Below are positions 1 through 11,430 of a DNA stretch of 64,000 nt, piece by piece. The stretch is taken from positions 131,299,023 through 131,363,022 of the forward strand of contig JAVGWX010000003.1 of the NCBI GenBank assembly GCA_036924085.1, read 5' to 3'. How positions within the stretch are numbered: position 1 is the first letter of the stretch; every line of letters starts with the position of its first letter. A program made the position numbers and the translations under genes. The notes beneath the pieces were generated by a model. That model worked only from the letters and a program-made list of their open reading frames with translations, ran no database searches and was not told the DNA's origin. Source of the stretch: Ariolimax columbianus (taxonomy: Eukaryota > Mollusca > Gastropoda > Stylommatophora > Arionidae).

Positions 1-1100
1 TATCCGTCGGTGTTTCCCATCCTTAGTTTGTTGGATCAATGATGTCTCGTCTGTTGTGACCTATGATTTGTCTACAAACTACGTAATGCTCATTTCTCTT
101 GAAATGATAAAGTCAACTGGTTCTTGACCTGGTTTGCTCTGATTCCCACCTGTTCCTGTATCTTCACCTGGTCACCCTCTTGACCTCTTCATAAATTATG
201 ATTATATCAGTATGACGTAGAATCCAACCTTTCCTTTATTACCTCTTTATTGTCAAGAATGTCGAAATGAGATTGAATTAACTGTAGCTCTTGAACAGGT
301 GGCAAAGTTTATAAAGTATCACTCTTTTTTTCCTTTAGGTCCGCATTTTTTAGTGTTGCAATCACTGAAAGTGTGTCTGTAAAGAGCACCACTCGTATCT
401 CTTTGTTTTCATTTGCCGTTAGATCTTATGCTACAGTTTTCCAGGTCTCTGCCTTTGTTCGTTACTTGAAAATGTTGTTGTTGATTACGTTCTGTGTGTA
501 TTGTTTCTTAGACTCAAAAGGGTTACTCCTCGTTCTTTCTCTGTTGCATTTGTTGCTGATTCATCTATATATACATAGGCCCAGCTGTTGCTTTGATAAT
601 GTTTCTCTATGTATTTTACAGTTATTACTCATCTTCAGGTTTTCTGTCTTCGCTGTTCGCTGTTTTGTTTTTTCAATGCCGGTAATGTCTTCTATTAGCT
701 CTGCGGAAGGTTGTTTCCTCCAGGTTGGATGTATGTATGTAGGGTCTTTGGGTTAAATTTGTCATGTGTGATTTATAAGATTTGTTATGCACTTTGCTTT
801 CACCGATGCTTCAAAGTAACTTGGCTTATTATCTTTCCATTCCAAGCCCATTTATCTTATTCTACATTTTGTGTTCTATAAGTCTCTGAATTTCTCACAT
901 TCTTGATACGCACTGTTGTCGCTGTATCATTAATTTGTTGCAGGTTCGTAATTTTTGTAGGTCTCAAATGGATGTGGTCCTCATACCCACTATTATGATC
1001 TCCATTGTCTGGTTTGGATTGATTTTGCAAAGTTAAATTTAACTACAGTTGTCTACGATACTGTCCCATTTTCTAGGACTGATCTAAAACATGCAGGGTA
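1..1100 (-). pseudogene. Degenerate jockey-like LINE: RT C-terminal region and RNase H
   Basis: Read on the minus strand, this stretch gives scattered pieces of a jockey-clade ORF2. From high to low coordinates they are a thumb-like SVLENG (compare RPVLEYG in the copy at 9.7 kb), then PTWRKQ...EDITGIEK (compare PTWRQH...ENIPGIGN), then RNase H pieces. The first RNase H strand appears as YIDESATNA near 543-572 and the third-acid region as LFTDTLSVIATLKN near 345-393. Further down a weak SHFDILDNKE corresponds to the HCNIQGNEEAD box. Frameshifts and stops are frequent, so the copy is old and dead. The order of blocks matches the better-kept element at 9699-11430, but the sequence is far more diverged and is probably a different subfamily. 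The low-coordinate end runs off the window. The open frame on the opposite strand at 373-756 is a shadow. Assignment rests on collinear motifs read by eye. Confidence 0.55.
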
Positions 1101-1304
1101 AATCTTCTTTGAAACATTTCCATCATGTTCTCAAGTGTTTATCATGATTGCCATATCGCTTTATCGCACCTTTTGAGCTAAAGTCCACAAGGTATCAACA
1201 ACATGCACAACTTTCATTCCCTTCTTTAAAGGTAGACATTAATTATCGTACCAAAGGCGTGTGCTCCTGGCAAACCAATTTCATACAGTTCTACTTAGGC
1301 GTAA

Positions 1305-1665
1305 GGGGAGAGGAGACTAACGTCTGGTAAGTCACAACCTACTGATCAGACAATGGTATTAAGTGTCAGGTGAGCGTACTGAGGATGACCTCACCTCGTT
1401 TTCATGCAGTTCTCCTTGGAAACAGGCTGTTTCAAACAGTTTAGCATTCTAAGTGAGGATCACGTGATCCTCGTAGTAGTGAACGAAATGCAGAGGAAGC
1501 CAAGCACATCACAGTCGCCTAGAATGCCAGTCCACCTTCATCAGCACGCTTGAGATGGGAGAAAAGCTGCTGCAACTCGCGATCTAACGCCCTTTTCAGG
1601 GCGCACAAACGAGTAAACATACTTACCGAATGCATTCAACAAGGACAAAAGCTGAAGTGTATCAC
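1305..1665 (+). repeat. Dispersed repeat family A, copy 1
   Basis: The copy starts with GAGGAGACTAACGTCTGGT, carries the family core TTGGAAACAGGCTGTTTC near 1413, and ends with a GAGTAAAC...CATTCAACAA tail. The same order of blocks recurs at 35893-36180, 49680-50395 and 57612-57955, and in reverse at 62565-62890. No coding capacity or RNA polymerase III box is evident. The (CAA)n-type tail suggests a retroposed element. Confidence 0.7.
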
Positions 1666-1790
1666 TTATTATTTTGTGCAGTTCAGTTATCTTGATGGAC
1701 AGGCCAGTTGCTTGTGGAACGATTAGGAAATCAGTCTTTTCGAATGCTTTTATTTAACTTCCATTGTTAGTTATTGAAGTTCAAATCTGT

Positions 1791-2003
1791 TGCTTCTTCT
1801 TTTGGCATTTTGTTCTGTTCGTGCATTCCAGCGTCAGATTATGAAGATGTTTCTTGACTTTGCCCTGCTATATGCGTGTTACATGGTCAGCTTTACTGCT
1901 TCTTCTTTTCCCTTTTTTGTTCTGTTCGTGACTTCCAGCATCAGATTATGAAGATGTTTCTTGACTTTGCCTTAGAATATGCGTGGTACATGGCAAGCTT
2001 CAC
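1791..2003. repeat. Direct tandem duplication, about 106 bp x 2
   Basis: Two adjacent copies begin with TGCTTCTTCT at 1791 and 1897. Both contain CAGATTATGAAGATGTTTCT. They differ by scattered substitutions, so the duplication is not recent. No coding content seen. Confidence 0.8.
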
Positions 2004-2089
2004 TGCTTTTGTTTGTTTCTGCTGTTCATCTTTTGCGTAAGCGGTCTTATGGCTCTACATCCATTGTATCTGTATAGCATTTCTTACTG

Positions 2090-3030
2090 AGGGATACTAT
2101 CTGGTGTTTGCTGTGTCACGTGGACGAACCATCTTGATGAGGTCTAGCCCTGGTGTTGTACCTACTTGTCTCTTGATGAGGTCTAGCACTGGTGTTGTAC
2201 CTACTTGTCTCTTGATGAGGTCTAGCACTGGTGTTGTACCTACATGTCTCCTAATATCGTCATTTCTGATCCTAACCAATTTTGTTCTCGAAGCATTCTT
2301 CTCAGACGCTTCATCTCTATTGTTAGGATGTTTCATTTATCTTTGTTTATGCCTATTACTGGCACTAGTATGACAATATAGGTAGGAATATTGTTTTGTA
2401 CAGCCTTATTTTTGTAGCCATTGTTACGTGTTTACATTGTAATGTCAGGGGCATTTGTCGAATGGTTTGGCTTGTTTTATCACGCCTGTCTTGGAACTCG
2501 GTGTAGCCTGTCCCATCTGATGAGATTATGTTACCCATGTACGTGAACGTTTTCATGTTTTACTTGTTGGCTTTGTATGAATATTGTTGTTTGTATTTAT
2601 TTTATTCCAACTGTCATAACTTCGGTTTTCTCTATGTTGCTTTTCATGCTGCAATCTTTACATATTTCCTTAATATTGTTAATATGTTCCCGCAGTTGCT
2701 TATTTGGGGTTGTTATTAGTGTGTGGCTATCAGCAAAGAGAAGTTAACTTAAGTGATCACTTAAATAAACTTGTTTTTACATATTTCGTTTATATATGTG
2801 ATACACAGTAAAGGAGATAGTACACCTCCTTGCCTCATACCGGATCTAAAATGACATTTAAACAAATATTTTCCGTTTGATGAAATCTTGTATTTGAGAA
2901 CCTCAAGACGCCTTCCGATAAGCTGAAGAGCTAAGTCTCTTTCAGGACAGGTACAAACCCGATGACGATATACTTCAGTGATATTTTGAGGACATTGTTG
3001 GGACAATTTGAGACAATTGTTGCACATTGC
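2090..3030 (-). pseudogene. Decayed non-LTR retrotransposon RT with internal 39-bp expansion
   Basis: On the minus strand the pieces run in RT order. SGMRQGGVLSPLL (RT motif before the catalytic box) lies near 2800-2845. LLFADSHTLIT, a mutated F/YADD box in which the second catalytic Asp has become Ser, lies near 2725-2750. TFTYMGNIISSDGTG and KIRLYKTIFLPILSY lie at 2365-2550. Then SEKNASRTKLVRIRNDDIRR leads into three tandem VGTTPVLDLIKRQ units at 2133-2252. Several stops and frameshifts separate these segments, and the 5' part (endonuclease, fingers) is absent. The same architecture, with eleven units, occurs on the plus strand at 33420-34390, so both are copies of one LINE family. The lost catalytic residue and stops make it non-functional. 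Confidence 0.8.
2133..2252 (-). repeat. 39-bp tandem repeat inside LINE ORF, 3 units
   Basis: CTTGATGAGGTCTAGC starts at 2133, 2172 and 2211, an exact 39-bp period. On the minus strand each unit encodes 13 residues (VGTTPVLDLIKRQ) in the frame of the surrounding RT remnant. Confidence 0.9.
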
Positions 3031-4150
3031 CTACATTTTATTGATCTGTGTATTCATGTTGACAAGATTGTATGATTGCCTGTGTATGTGCAAGTATATG
3101 TGTGTGTGTATTTGCTTTTGTTTGATAAGACTACTGACGCACGTAAACGTGTGAGGTAATCATAACATAATATTAGTTATGACGTTATAATACATTATAA
3201 TAAAGAAAGATTTTACATTTTCCATAGACAAAATAAAATAAAATAAAATACATAAATAACTTTTGTAAACATATTTACTTCAAAATGCAATAAAAAAGTG
3301 TACAATAATTCAGTTCAATTAACTTCGTTAGATTTAATTTTACGCTTACGTCAATCAATCATTGTGTTTCATCACAAATATGGCATAGTGCGGGGAATTG
3401 AATACTTGTAAGAGAAATAAAGTAAAATTGTTGAGGATCTTCAAGTATAAACTGTTAGTAATATATCTGTCATAAACGTAACTAAGTTTTCTTTTGGTTA
3501 AAGATTTGCCTTTCTGGATTCTACTTTCCAGGATTATTGACAACTGACTGATGATTAGCCACAGCTGTCTGGTGAATAGCGACATCCCTGGTTAACAGGT
3601 GGTAAACTGAGTCTTAGATGACAGGTTGGTACATCAGAGTTCTTTTCATCATGGATCTGGTGAGCTTGAATCGTTAATATTCTTAGAGGCTGTAGACATT
3701 GTTGAGAGGAAGGGGGGAAAAGGGGTGAGGTGATATTAATTTTTAGGTTTTCTTATTATTATTCTCTTTAATCGTCATATCTTTCTTTAGATCATTGGGC
3801 AACGACAACTTATACACTTTTTAGTGTTCTTCATACAAGATGACAAGGCCATTAAAAAAAAGACAGAGTAGAAAAGAAAGGCGACATGAGACAGACAATT
3901 TGTAGAAGGACTTGCATGAAATATACTGGCGTGTAATGACGAAAATGGTTTAGACACATTACAAGAACGCCTTAAAATATATTCGACTCACAAGTATATA
4001 ACATCAGACAGAGCTACTTCAAATCGAAGAAACACTTCAGAGTGACTGTTTGATCATGCGAATAGCTACATAGAAAGAGATTTGATCAGATTTTATGCAT
4101 CACAACGAGAATACTGTTTTCAAGAAAATTATATTAAACGCAGAAAGTTT
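3031..4150. other. No gene recognised
   Basis: AT-rich unique-looking sequence with a short AAATA run at 3230-3250. I found no motif-bearing frame on either strand. Confidence 0.5.
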
Positions 4151-4154
4151 CAAT

Positions 4155-4320
4155 GTATTCTAGGTAGTCTTCTGCTGTGTGTGGGTGTAATGGTGTGTGT
4201 GTGAGAGTGTGTAGTGGTGTGTGTGGCTAGGGGTGTGTATGAGTGTGTGTAGTGGTGTGTATGTGTGAGTAGTGACACCTGTGAATAGGGGTGTGTCTGT
4301 AGTCACGTGTGTTAAAAATG
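4155..4320. repeat. GT-rich low-complexity lead-in
   Basis: Imperfect GTGTGTG/GTAGTG tracts grade into the 16-bp minisatellite that follows. Confidence 0.75.
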
Positions 4321-5440
4321 GTGGGTGTGAGTAGTGACTGACGTGTGCGAGCAGTGACGTGTGTGAGTAGTGACGTATGGGAGTAGTAACTTGTGGGAGT
4401 AGTGACGTGCGGGAGTAGTGACGTCTGTGAGTAGTGACGTGTGGGAGTAGTAACTTGTGGGAGTAGTGACGTGCAGGAGTAGTGACTTGTGGGAGTAGTG
4501 ACGTGTGGGAGTAGTGACGTGTGAGAGTAGTGACGTTTGGGAGTAGTGATGTGTGGGAGTAATGACTTGTGGGAGTAGTGGCGTGTGGGAGTAGTGACGT
4601 GTGGGAGTAGTAACTTGTGGGAGTAGTGACGTGCAGGAGTAGTGACTTGTGGGAGTAGTGACGTGAGGGAGTAGTGACGTGTGGGAGTAGTGACTCGTGG
4701 AAGTAGTGACATTTGGGAGTAGTGATGTGTGGTAGTAATGACTTGTGGGAGTAGTGGCGTGTGGGAGTAGTGACGTGTGGGAGTAGTAACTTGTGGGAGT
4801 AGTGACGTGCAGGAGTAATGACTTGTGGGAGTAGTGGCGTGTGGGAGTAGTGACGTGTGGGAGTAGTGACGTGTGGGAGTAGTGACGTGTGGGAGTAGTA
4901 ACTTGTGGGAGTAGTGACGTGCAGGAGTAGTGACTTGTGGGAGTAGTGACGTGAGGGAGTAGTGACGTGTGGGAGTAGTGACTCGTGGAAGTAGTGACAT
5001 TTGGGAGTAGTGATGTGTGGGAGTAATGACTTGTGGGAGTAGTGGCGTGTGGGAGTAGTGACGTGTGGGAGTAGTGTCGTGTGGGAGTAGTAACTTGTGG
5101 GAGTAGTGACGTGCAGGAGTAGTGACTTGTGGGAGTAGTGACGTGTGGGAGTAGTGACGTGTGGGAGTAGTGACTAGTGGAAGTAGTGACGTTTGGGAGT
5201 AGTGATGTGTGGGAGTAATGACTTGTGGGAGTAGTGGCGTGTGGGAGTAGTGACGTGTGGGAGTAGTGACGTGTGGGAGTAGTAACTTGTGGGAGTAGTG
5301 ACGTGCAGGAGTAGTGACTTGTGGGAGTAGTGACGTGTGGGAGTAGTGACGTGTGGGAGTAGTGACTAGTGGAAGTAGTGACGTTTGGGAGTAGTGGCGT
5401 GTGGGAGTAGTGACGTGTGGGAGTAGAGGTGCATGTTAAA
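4320..5440. repeat. 16-bp minisatellite with higher-order structure
   Basis: The unit is GTGTGGGAGTAGTGAC with regular variants (GTGCAGG..., CTTGTGG..., ATTTGGG..., CTAGTGG...). The variant pair TAACTTGTGG + GACGTGCAGG recurs near 4450, 4610, 4787, 4899, 5090 and 5281. The steps are multiples of 16, and the last two are 192 bp, so 12-unit blocks have been amplified. A 257-residue minus-strand frame through it is a by-product of a stop-free unit read in 48-bp (16-codon) cycles. Confidence 0.93.
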
Positions 5441-5458
5441 AATAGTGGCTGTGAGTAG

Positions 5459-5850
5459 TTACGTATGCAGATAATGACATGTGTAAAAACTGGAGTGTGT
5501 GAATAGTGACGTGTCTGGAATAGTGACGTGTCTGGAATAGTGACGTGTCTGGAATAGTGACGTGTCTGGAATAGTGACGTGTGTGGAATGGTGACGTGTG
5601 TTGAAAAGTGACGTGTCTGGAATAGTGACGTGTCTGGAATAGTGACGTGTGTGGAATGGTGACGTGTGTTGAATAGTGACTTGTGGGGAATAGTGACGTG
5701 TGTGGAATAGTGACGTGTGTGGAATAGTGACTTGTGTGGAATAGTGACTTGTGTGGAATAGTGACTTGTGGGGAATAGTGACGTGTGTGGAATAGTGACG
5801 TGTGTGGAATAGTGACATGTGTGGAATGGTGATATGTTTAGAATAGACGA
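5459..5850. repeat. 17-bp minisatellite
   Basis: The unit is GTGTCTGGAATAGTGAC, with GTGTGTGGAATAGTGAC variants. It shares the TAGTGAC core with the adjacent 16-bp array, so the two are probably derived from each other. The minus-strand frame of 119 residues is a repeat artefact. Confidence 0.92.
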
Positions 5851-6419
5851 GTGTGTGAATGGTGGCTTTTACAATGCATCAAGATGAAGTGTATTCCACA
5901 ATTGAGAGTTTAGACCAAAATGCCATCATAGTTTAAGTCTTGTTTGTAGTGTGCCACAAAGAATTTCTACAATGGAACATCTCGATAATTTAGAAACCAA
6001 AGGATGAAGTTTTATTATTTATCCTTGTTTTGTGAACTGACTGATGATTGTCATGTTGTAGAGACGTCTATTTTGAATGGAACTTCACATTAAAATCTTC
6101 ATCCTTTCAGAGGAAACAATGACGGTCGCGAGGCAACTGAATTTATTACATTCATAAACGAAATTCTTCGTCACAGTGAGCTAAACTTTGTCTAAAAGAA
6201 CTAAGATGTTTAGAGGCTCAATTGGAAATAAGTAAACATGTACCTTTCATATGTCTATCAACACACACAAACGCAAACACCCACATACACAAACACACTC
6301 ACATACATATATTATATATAAAAGCAGGCATATGGGCTAACGCGCATTCCTCTGTCTCTTACTATTAATTCAAAAGTGAAACATTAATTTGATATTGATT
6401 CAGCTAAATGATTCGCACT
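5851..6419. other. No gene recognised
   Basis: Unique-looking AT-rich sequence with a short CA-rich patch at 6260-6310 and a small TA run near 6308. Nothing else is supported. Confidence 0.5.
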
Positions 6420-6785
6420 AAAAATGTCGACGAAGGATAAGATCCGGAACGATGAAGTTCGACATCAAACTGTGTTTCGGGTCGTTGTGGAGACAACACT
6501 ATCACGCAAACATCGTCGAGGAGGCTGGACATATGTTTCATACATGGCAACAGATGGACACGTAAATCAACTTTTTGGTGGTTGTCATATGCGTCGTTGC
6601 CCACCTATGCTATAGCGAGATGGACTAACCAAAGACCTAGACCCGCATTGATACAGAGTTGCAATAGGTCGGGAGACACACAGAATATTGTTGGTTTTCT
6701 CGCATACGGCACATCTGCCATAGCGACGCAGAGGATAATATGAACGGGATTCTTCTGTTCGCTCCAAGTGAAGCATGAGGACACC
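6420..6785 (+). pseudogene. Possible RT C-terminal scrap
   Basis: The plus strand reads STKDKIRNDEVRHQT, which resembles the TRKDRIRNEDIR segment found after the thumb in several LINE RTs of this window. It continues with weak RRGGWTYVSYMATDG and VNQLFGG pieces resembling the RWFGHVxRMxxDRxVNQ region. It is short, interrupted and without catalytic motifs. This is a tentative reading; chance similarity is possible. Confidence 0.35.
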
Positions 6786-7575
6786 ACTATCTACTACAGG
6801 TAGATAAATGTACAGTCATCCACGTGGGTAGATCCAATATGGAACATAATTACAGAATTGGAGAGAACAATATTAGAAAGATAGATAAGGAAAGGGACCT
6901 AGGGGTTATAATAGATCCTACAGGTAAGGTGAGTGAGCAAGTTCAGGTAGCAGTGAAAAAGGCAAATGCAATGTTAGGTATGATAAAAGGAAATATTAAA
7001 CATAGGAGCAAGTAAGTGATCGTCAAACTGTATAAAGCATTAGTTAAAAACCTAGATTGGAGTACTGTGTACAGGTGTTGAGTCCTTATCATAGAGGGGA
7101 TGTAAGCATGCTGGAAAGAATACAAAAGAGAGTGACAAAGATGATAGTAGGATTCGAGAATTACAGTTATGAGAAAAGACTCAGATAACCGGCCAACAGT
7201 GTCTCAAAGAGAGAAGAATTCGTGGTGACTTAATACAGGTTTATAAGATGATCAGAGGAATGGATAAATTAGACTATAACAAGTTTTTTTTTAAATACAG
7301 GCATCCACAATAACACGAGGGCATAGCTACAAGCTGACTAAAGAGAGGTCCAGGTTAGATATTAGGAAATATTTTTTTAGTCAGAGAGTGGTGAATGCTT
7401 GGAATGCATTGCCAGGGGAGGTAGTGGAGGTAGGAACAGTTAATGCATTTAAGAATAAATTGGAGGCGCATATCTTTTAGAGCAAGGTGATGTAGATGAA
7501 ACTGGTTGTATACAGACTCGGCAAGGTCTTCTAAACCAGTATAAAGACGTCAAGTTAAGTTAAGTTAAGGTCACG
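6785..7575 (+). pseudogene. CR1-like LINE, 3' part of ORF2 with GTTAA tail
   Basis: The plus strand encodes the typical CR1-type RT C-terminus in order: VDKCTVIHVG, EKDLGVII-like KERDLGVIIDPTGKVSEQV, KKANAMLGMIKGNIKHRSK, VKLYKALVKN, then after a frameshift YCVQVLSPYHRGDVSMLERIQKRVTKMIVGF. Next come [41 protein letters not shown] and [11 protein letters not shown]. Stops near 7014 and 7190 and at least one frameshift disable it. The 3' untranslated end contains ACTGGTTGTATACAGACTCG and TAAACCAGTATAAAGACGTC. It finishes in AGTTAAGTTAAGTTAAGG, the short tandem tail expected of CR1 elements. The same 3' end recurs in reverse at 38455-38565, 39668-39900 and 59965-60170. Confidence 0.85.
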
Positions 7576-8420
7576 TTACATGAAGCCTGTATCCGAGCAT
7601 GCGCAGTGACAGTTTCACTTAGTGAAGGTTTCACGTGAATAGTTTGCTTGTCCTAATCCTCTTCAGTTGAACCTTGCTTGGAAGGTTACAGCGCCCTATT
7701 CGTTCAGCAAGGCACCATTTTGGATATGCTGTAATTTACACGCCTAAATGACGCGATGACACATATGTCCCACATCTGGCTATAGGTCACATTTCACTAG
7801 TGGGCTAATCAGCACGTCAGATGAGGTTAGATTTCCCAGTGCCACTCTGCCACGTGGATTGTCTTTCCATTATGTAGTTCAGACGTCAGGGCGTCTACTC
7901 TGCTAGAATGTCTAGTTGTGTTTCCCCTTTAGGCTAGGCTGTCTGATCACGTGAGCTCTATTATTAGAAATGCCGTCTCATTGTTAGACTCCATGCCATA
8001 GTCTGTTCAAGAGTGCAGCTTCTTAGACATCGATTTTCCTGCGCTGATAAAAAAAATATGCGCCATATGGTAAAAAAAATCTTGGGAAATGGAAATATGT
8101 GTACCATGTCCATGAAAACACGTTTTTATAATATTGCAGTTTGTTAATGTCTGTAGTTGAAGCCCGTTCCCTTAATGCGCTTCATTGTCCTTGTGTTTCG
8201 GAAGAAAGACATCTCCTTACACTTTGTACTAAAAACTGGTCAAATCAATTTGCAAGATGGTAAATATCTCTAGCCTGATAGCTGGTATTAGTAATCCTGA
8301 TTACGACAAATCACGATCAAATGTTCTTATACATTGATCCATATAACAAAAAGTTTCTTTTGGAGAAAATAAACGGCAGTCTATTTTAGCAACAATCGCC
8401 GTCGGTGATCAAGTGTAAGA
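7576..8420. other. No gene recognised
   Basis: Unique-looking sequence. A fragment near 8175-8260 faintly resembles a jockey-type C-terminal cysteine motif but is too short to call. Confidence 0.4.
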
Positions 8421-8424
8421 AATG

Positions 8425-9330
8425 TCACTCTGTCCCTGCTTTTGTTCTCGACAGGGGTATCTACTAACCTTCCTTGCTGTCTTTCAGGGGTGTCTAGTTC
8501 CTGCTGTCTTACAAGGTTATCTAATGTCCTTTCTTGCTGTCTTACAGGGGTGTCTAGTTCCTGATGTCTTACAGGTGTGTCTAGTTCCCTTTTTTGCTGT
8601 CTTACAGAGGTGCCTAGTTCCTGTTGTCTCACAGGTGTACATAGTTCCTTTGTTTGCTGTCTAACAGGGGTGTCAAGTTCCTGCTGTCTTACAGGTGTGT
8701 CTAGTTCCCTTTGTTGCTGTCTTACAGGGGTGTCTAGTTCCTCCTGTCTTACAGGTGTGTCTAGTTCCTTCTGTCTGACATGTGTGTCTAGTTCCCTTTT
8801 TTGCAGTCCTACAGGGGTTTCTTGTTCCTGCTGTCTTACATGGGTTTCTCGTTCTTGCTGTCTTACAGGGGTGTCTAGTTCCTACTGTCTTACAGATGTG
8901 TCTAGTTCCCTTTTTTGCTGTCTGACAGGGGTGTCTAGTTCTTGCTTACTTGGGTGTCTAGTCTCCTTTCTTGCTGTCTTACATGAGTGCTTAGTTCATT
9001 GCTGTCTTGCAGGGTTGTCTAGTTCCTTGCTGTCTTACACGGGTGACTAGTTTCCTTTCTTGCAGTCTTACAGGGGTGTCTAGTTCCCTTTCTTGCTGTC
9101 TTGCAGAGGTGTGTAGTTCCTGCTGTCTTATAGGAGTGTCTAGGTCCTTGCTGTATTACAGGGGTGTCTAGTTCCTTTTCTTGTTGTCTTGCAGGGGTGT
9201 CTAGTTCCTTTTATCTTACAGTGATGTCTAGTTTAATTTCTTTCTGTCTTACAAAGGTACCCAGTACCTTTTCTTGCTGTCTTACAGGGGTGTCTAGTTC
9301 CCTTTCTTGCTGTCTTTCGAACCACGTTCG
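8425..9330. repeat. Minisatellite with alternating short and long units (about 27/34 bp)
   Basis: The core is CTTACAGGGGTGTCTAGTTC, followed by either CTGCTGT or CCTTTCTTGCTGT. More than 25 imperfect units are present. Each unit looks like a polypyrimidine tract plus CAG/G, that is, a splice-acceptor-like string, but there is no exon. Open frames on both strands are repeat artefacts. Confidence 0.9.
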
Positions 9331-9598
9331 TGTCCAGATTGGTAGACATGGATTGTCTTCGCTGCTCCACGTACCGAAAGTAATGGCAACCTACCGTACT
9401 GTACACTTGACAAGAAACTTATAACAGCCAAATAGGTTGGCTCTTGCAAGAGGTGACGCTCTGCTAAGAACATGCTACTTACCTTTCATCATCATGCAAA
9501 GACTACACAAACACATGTAATCCCTGTGTAGAGAAGCGTTGCCGCTTTTGATTTCTTAGGATTACAGTTGCTAATTTCATATTAAACTTCTTGTTTGC

Positions 9599-9698
9599 AG
9601 CTCAAGTACCATTTACGTGTCTTTCGCAGCTCAAGTACCATTGGCGTATCATTTCCAGCGCTAGTGGAGTTAGTCTGTTATTATTGAACGTGTCAATT
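9599..9698. repeat. Left part of 53-bp minisatellite (two 29-bp deletion units, then a broken unit)
   Basis: AGCTCAAGTACC begins at 9599 and 9628, and AGCGCTAGTGGAG at 9657. The array is interrupted at 9698 by a LINE insertion and resumes at 11431. Confidence 0.88.
9686..9698. repeat. Target-site duplication, left copy (13 bp)
   Basis: GAACGTGTCAATT here is repeated exactly at 11431-11443 on the other side of the LINE. Neighbouring 53-bp units differ inside this word, so it is better explained as a duplication made at insertion than as array periodicity. Confidence 0.8.
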
Positions 9699-11430
9699 GT
9701 ATATAAATGACATTACAGAGAATATACAAAGAAGAGTTCATAGCTCAATGTTTGCAGACGATCTGGCTATGTGGACCTCTGAAAACAATCTCACCATAGC
9801 AAGAAATCGGATGCAGCAGGCCCTAACATCGCTGGAAGAGTGGGCGAACTCATGGCTGGTCAAAATAAACGAGGAAAAAAACCACATGCACAAAATTCTC
9901 GCTTTCAATCAAACCCCAAAACACCAAATTAAGTCTAAATGGCAAATACCTGCAGCCAAACGACAACCCAAACTATCTGGGAGTCACATTTGATCGGCGC
10001 ATGACATGGAAAAGTCAGATCGAGAGAAACCGAATGAGAGCCAGAGAGAGAATGGCAATCATGAAGGAACTTGCTGGCACAAGCTGGGGAGCAGACGAAA
10101 GTATACTAAAGAAACTGAACACTGGAAGAGTGAGACCAGTTCTCGAGTATGGCATTGCGGCATGGACAGCAGCAGCAAAGGCGAACTTCGATAAAGTTAG
10201 CAAACTCCAAAATCAAGCCATGAGAGTTATAACAGGAGGCATTAAGTCAACGCCAATTGTAGAACTTGAAAAGATTACAAAACTGCAATCCATGACCGAC
10301 ATAAGAGACTGCAGAGCCCAGCTGCAATCAGAGAAACTCAGAAGACTGACTGACCATCCAATGCACCAGAGACTAAACAGTTTCGGAAATGGGAAACTAA
10401 AGCGAAGAAACTTTGCAGAAATAGCCGAAGCAAAGATGCCTGAAAACCCCATGAACGCACTAACACCAAAGCCCATCTCTACTGTACGAAAACCTACCTG
10501 GAGGCAGCATATATTTCGAGAGGTGGTAGAAAATATACCAGGTATTGGAAACAAAAACTGCCAGTCTGATAAAGAAAGAAGAGATACTACCCTGAGTTAC
10601 ATAACGGAAAACTACCCAAGCATGGACTGAACCCATGCATACACTGACGGTTCCGTAACAAATACAACACAGAACGGAGGGGCAGGAGCATTCCTGAGCC
10701 TACCAAATGGCAGAAAAATAACACTTTCATTTGCTACTGGAAAATACACAAGCAATTTCAGAGCGGAGGCAGAGGCACTGAGGGCGGCAGTGGAAGAAAT
10801 GGTGACAGGTAAAAGAAATGAAAGCCACATAGTCCTGCTTACAGATGCTCTGGTCGTAGTCACAGCACTAAAAAGCCAGAAAAATACTGAACTTAATGAT
10901 TTAAGAGCAGTACTCTGTCAACTATGCCAGCAGGTCGCACCAGAAAGTGTAGTGGTGCAGTCGGTTCCATTTCACTGCAACATCCAAGGCAATGAGGAGG
11001 CAGACAGACTGGCAAAAGAAGGTGCAAAACTACCACAATCAGATACTAGTATGACATACGAAGAGTCAAAACGGCTTATTAGAGCTAGATACGTGACCTA
11101 ATGGGAAAACGAACATACTGGCTACACCAAAAACTATGCCTATTACTAGTTGAACAGAAGAGAGCAGGTCGTGGTCTTCAGACGTCGCACTGGCCACAAT
11201 AGACTCAGGCACCATCTATTCAACAAATTGAAGATAAGTGGCACCGACGAATGCCCGTGTGGTACCGGCAAAAAGACCGCTGAGCATTTGCTGAAAAACT
11301 GCCCGACATACAAGGATCAGAGAGAGCAGATGTGGCCATCACCAGTGGCAACACTAGACAGCCTCAGGATGACCGCTGCTTTTTTCGAAAAAATCATGGT
11401 TACTGTCTGACTGCGTACGAAGAAGAAGAA
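9699..11430 (+). pseudogene. 5'-truncated jockey-like LINE: RT palm/thumb, RNase H, C-terminal zinc motif
   Basis: The copy begins inside the RT at YINDITENIQ. It keeps the catalytic box FADDLAMW (9751 onward), then shifts frame between about 9900 and 9995. From 10001 to 11410 it stays in one frame: YLGVTFDRRMTWK, RPVLEYGIAAW, PTWRQH, THAYTDGS (RNase H Asp), NFRAEAEAL (Glu), LLTDALVVVTAL (Asp), HCNIQGNEEADRLAKEG (Asp), and a C-x-C-x8-H-x4-C motif (CPCGTG...EHLLKNC). Three nonsense codons interrupt this frame: 10628-10630 (expected Trp before THAYTDGS), 11099-11101 and 11147-11149. The last two correspond to Lys and Gln codons in the second copy at 48 kb. About seven codons are also missing near 11350 relative to that copy. 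It ends in a GAAGAAGAAGAA tail and is flanked by a 13-bp target-site duplication. It was a retrotransposon copying enzyme and is now inactive. Confidence 0.95.

Noticed and set aside
373..756. 127-residue plus-strand hydrophobic open frame
   Set aside because: It lies antisense to collinear RNase H motifs of a dead LINE and has no recognisable features of its own.
8160..8345. Jockey-type C-terminal cysteine motif
   Set aside because: Only CPCVSEERHLL-like similarity over about 25 codons; no neighbouring RT or RNase H blocks.
8425..9330. Series of real splice acceptors or a multi-exon repeat gene
   Set aside because: Each minisatellite unit contains a pyrimidine tract and CAG/G, but there are no matching donors or conserved exons; the resemblance is a property of the unit.
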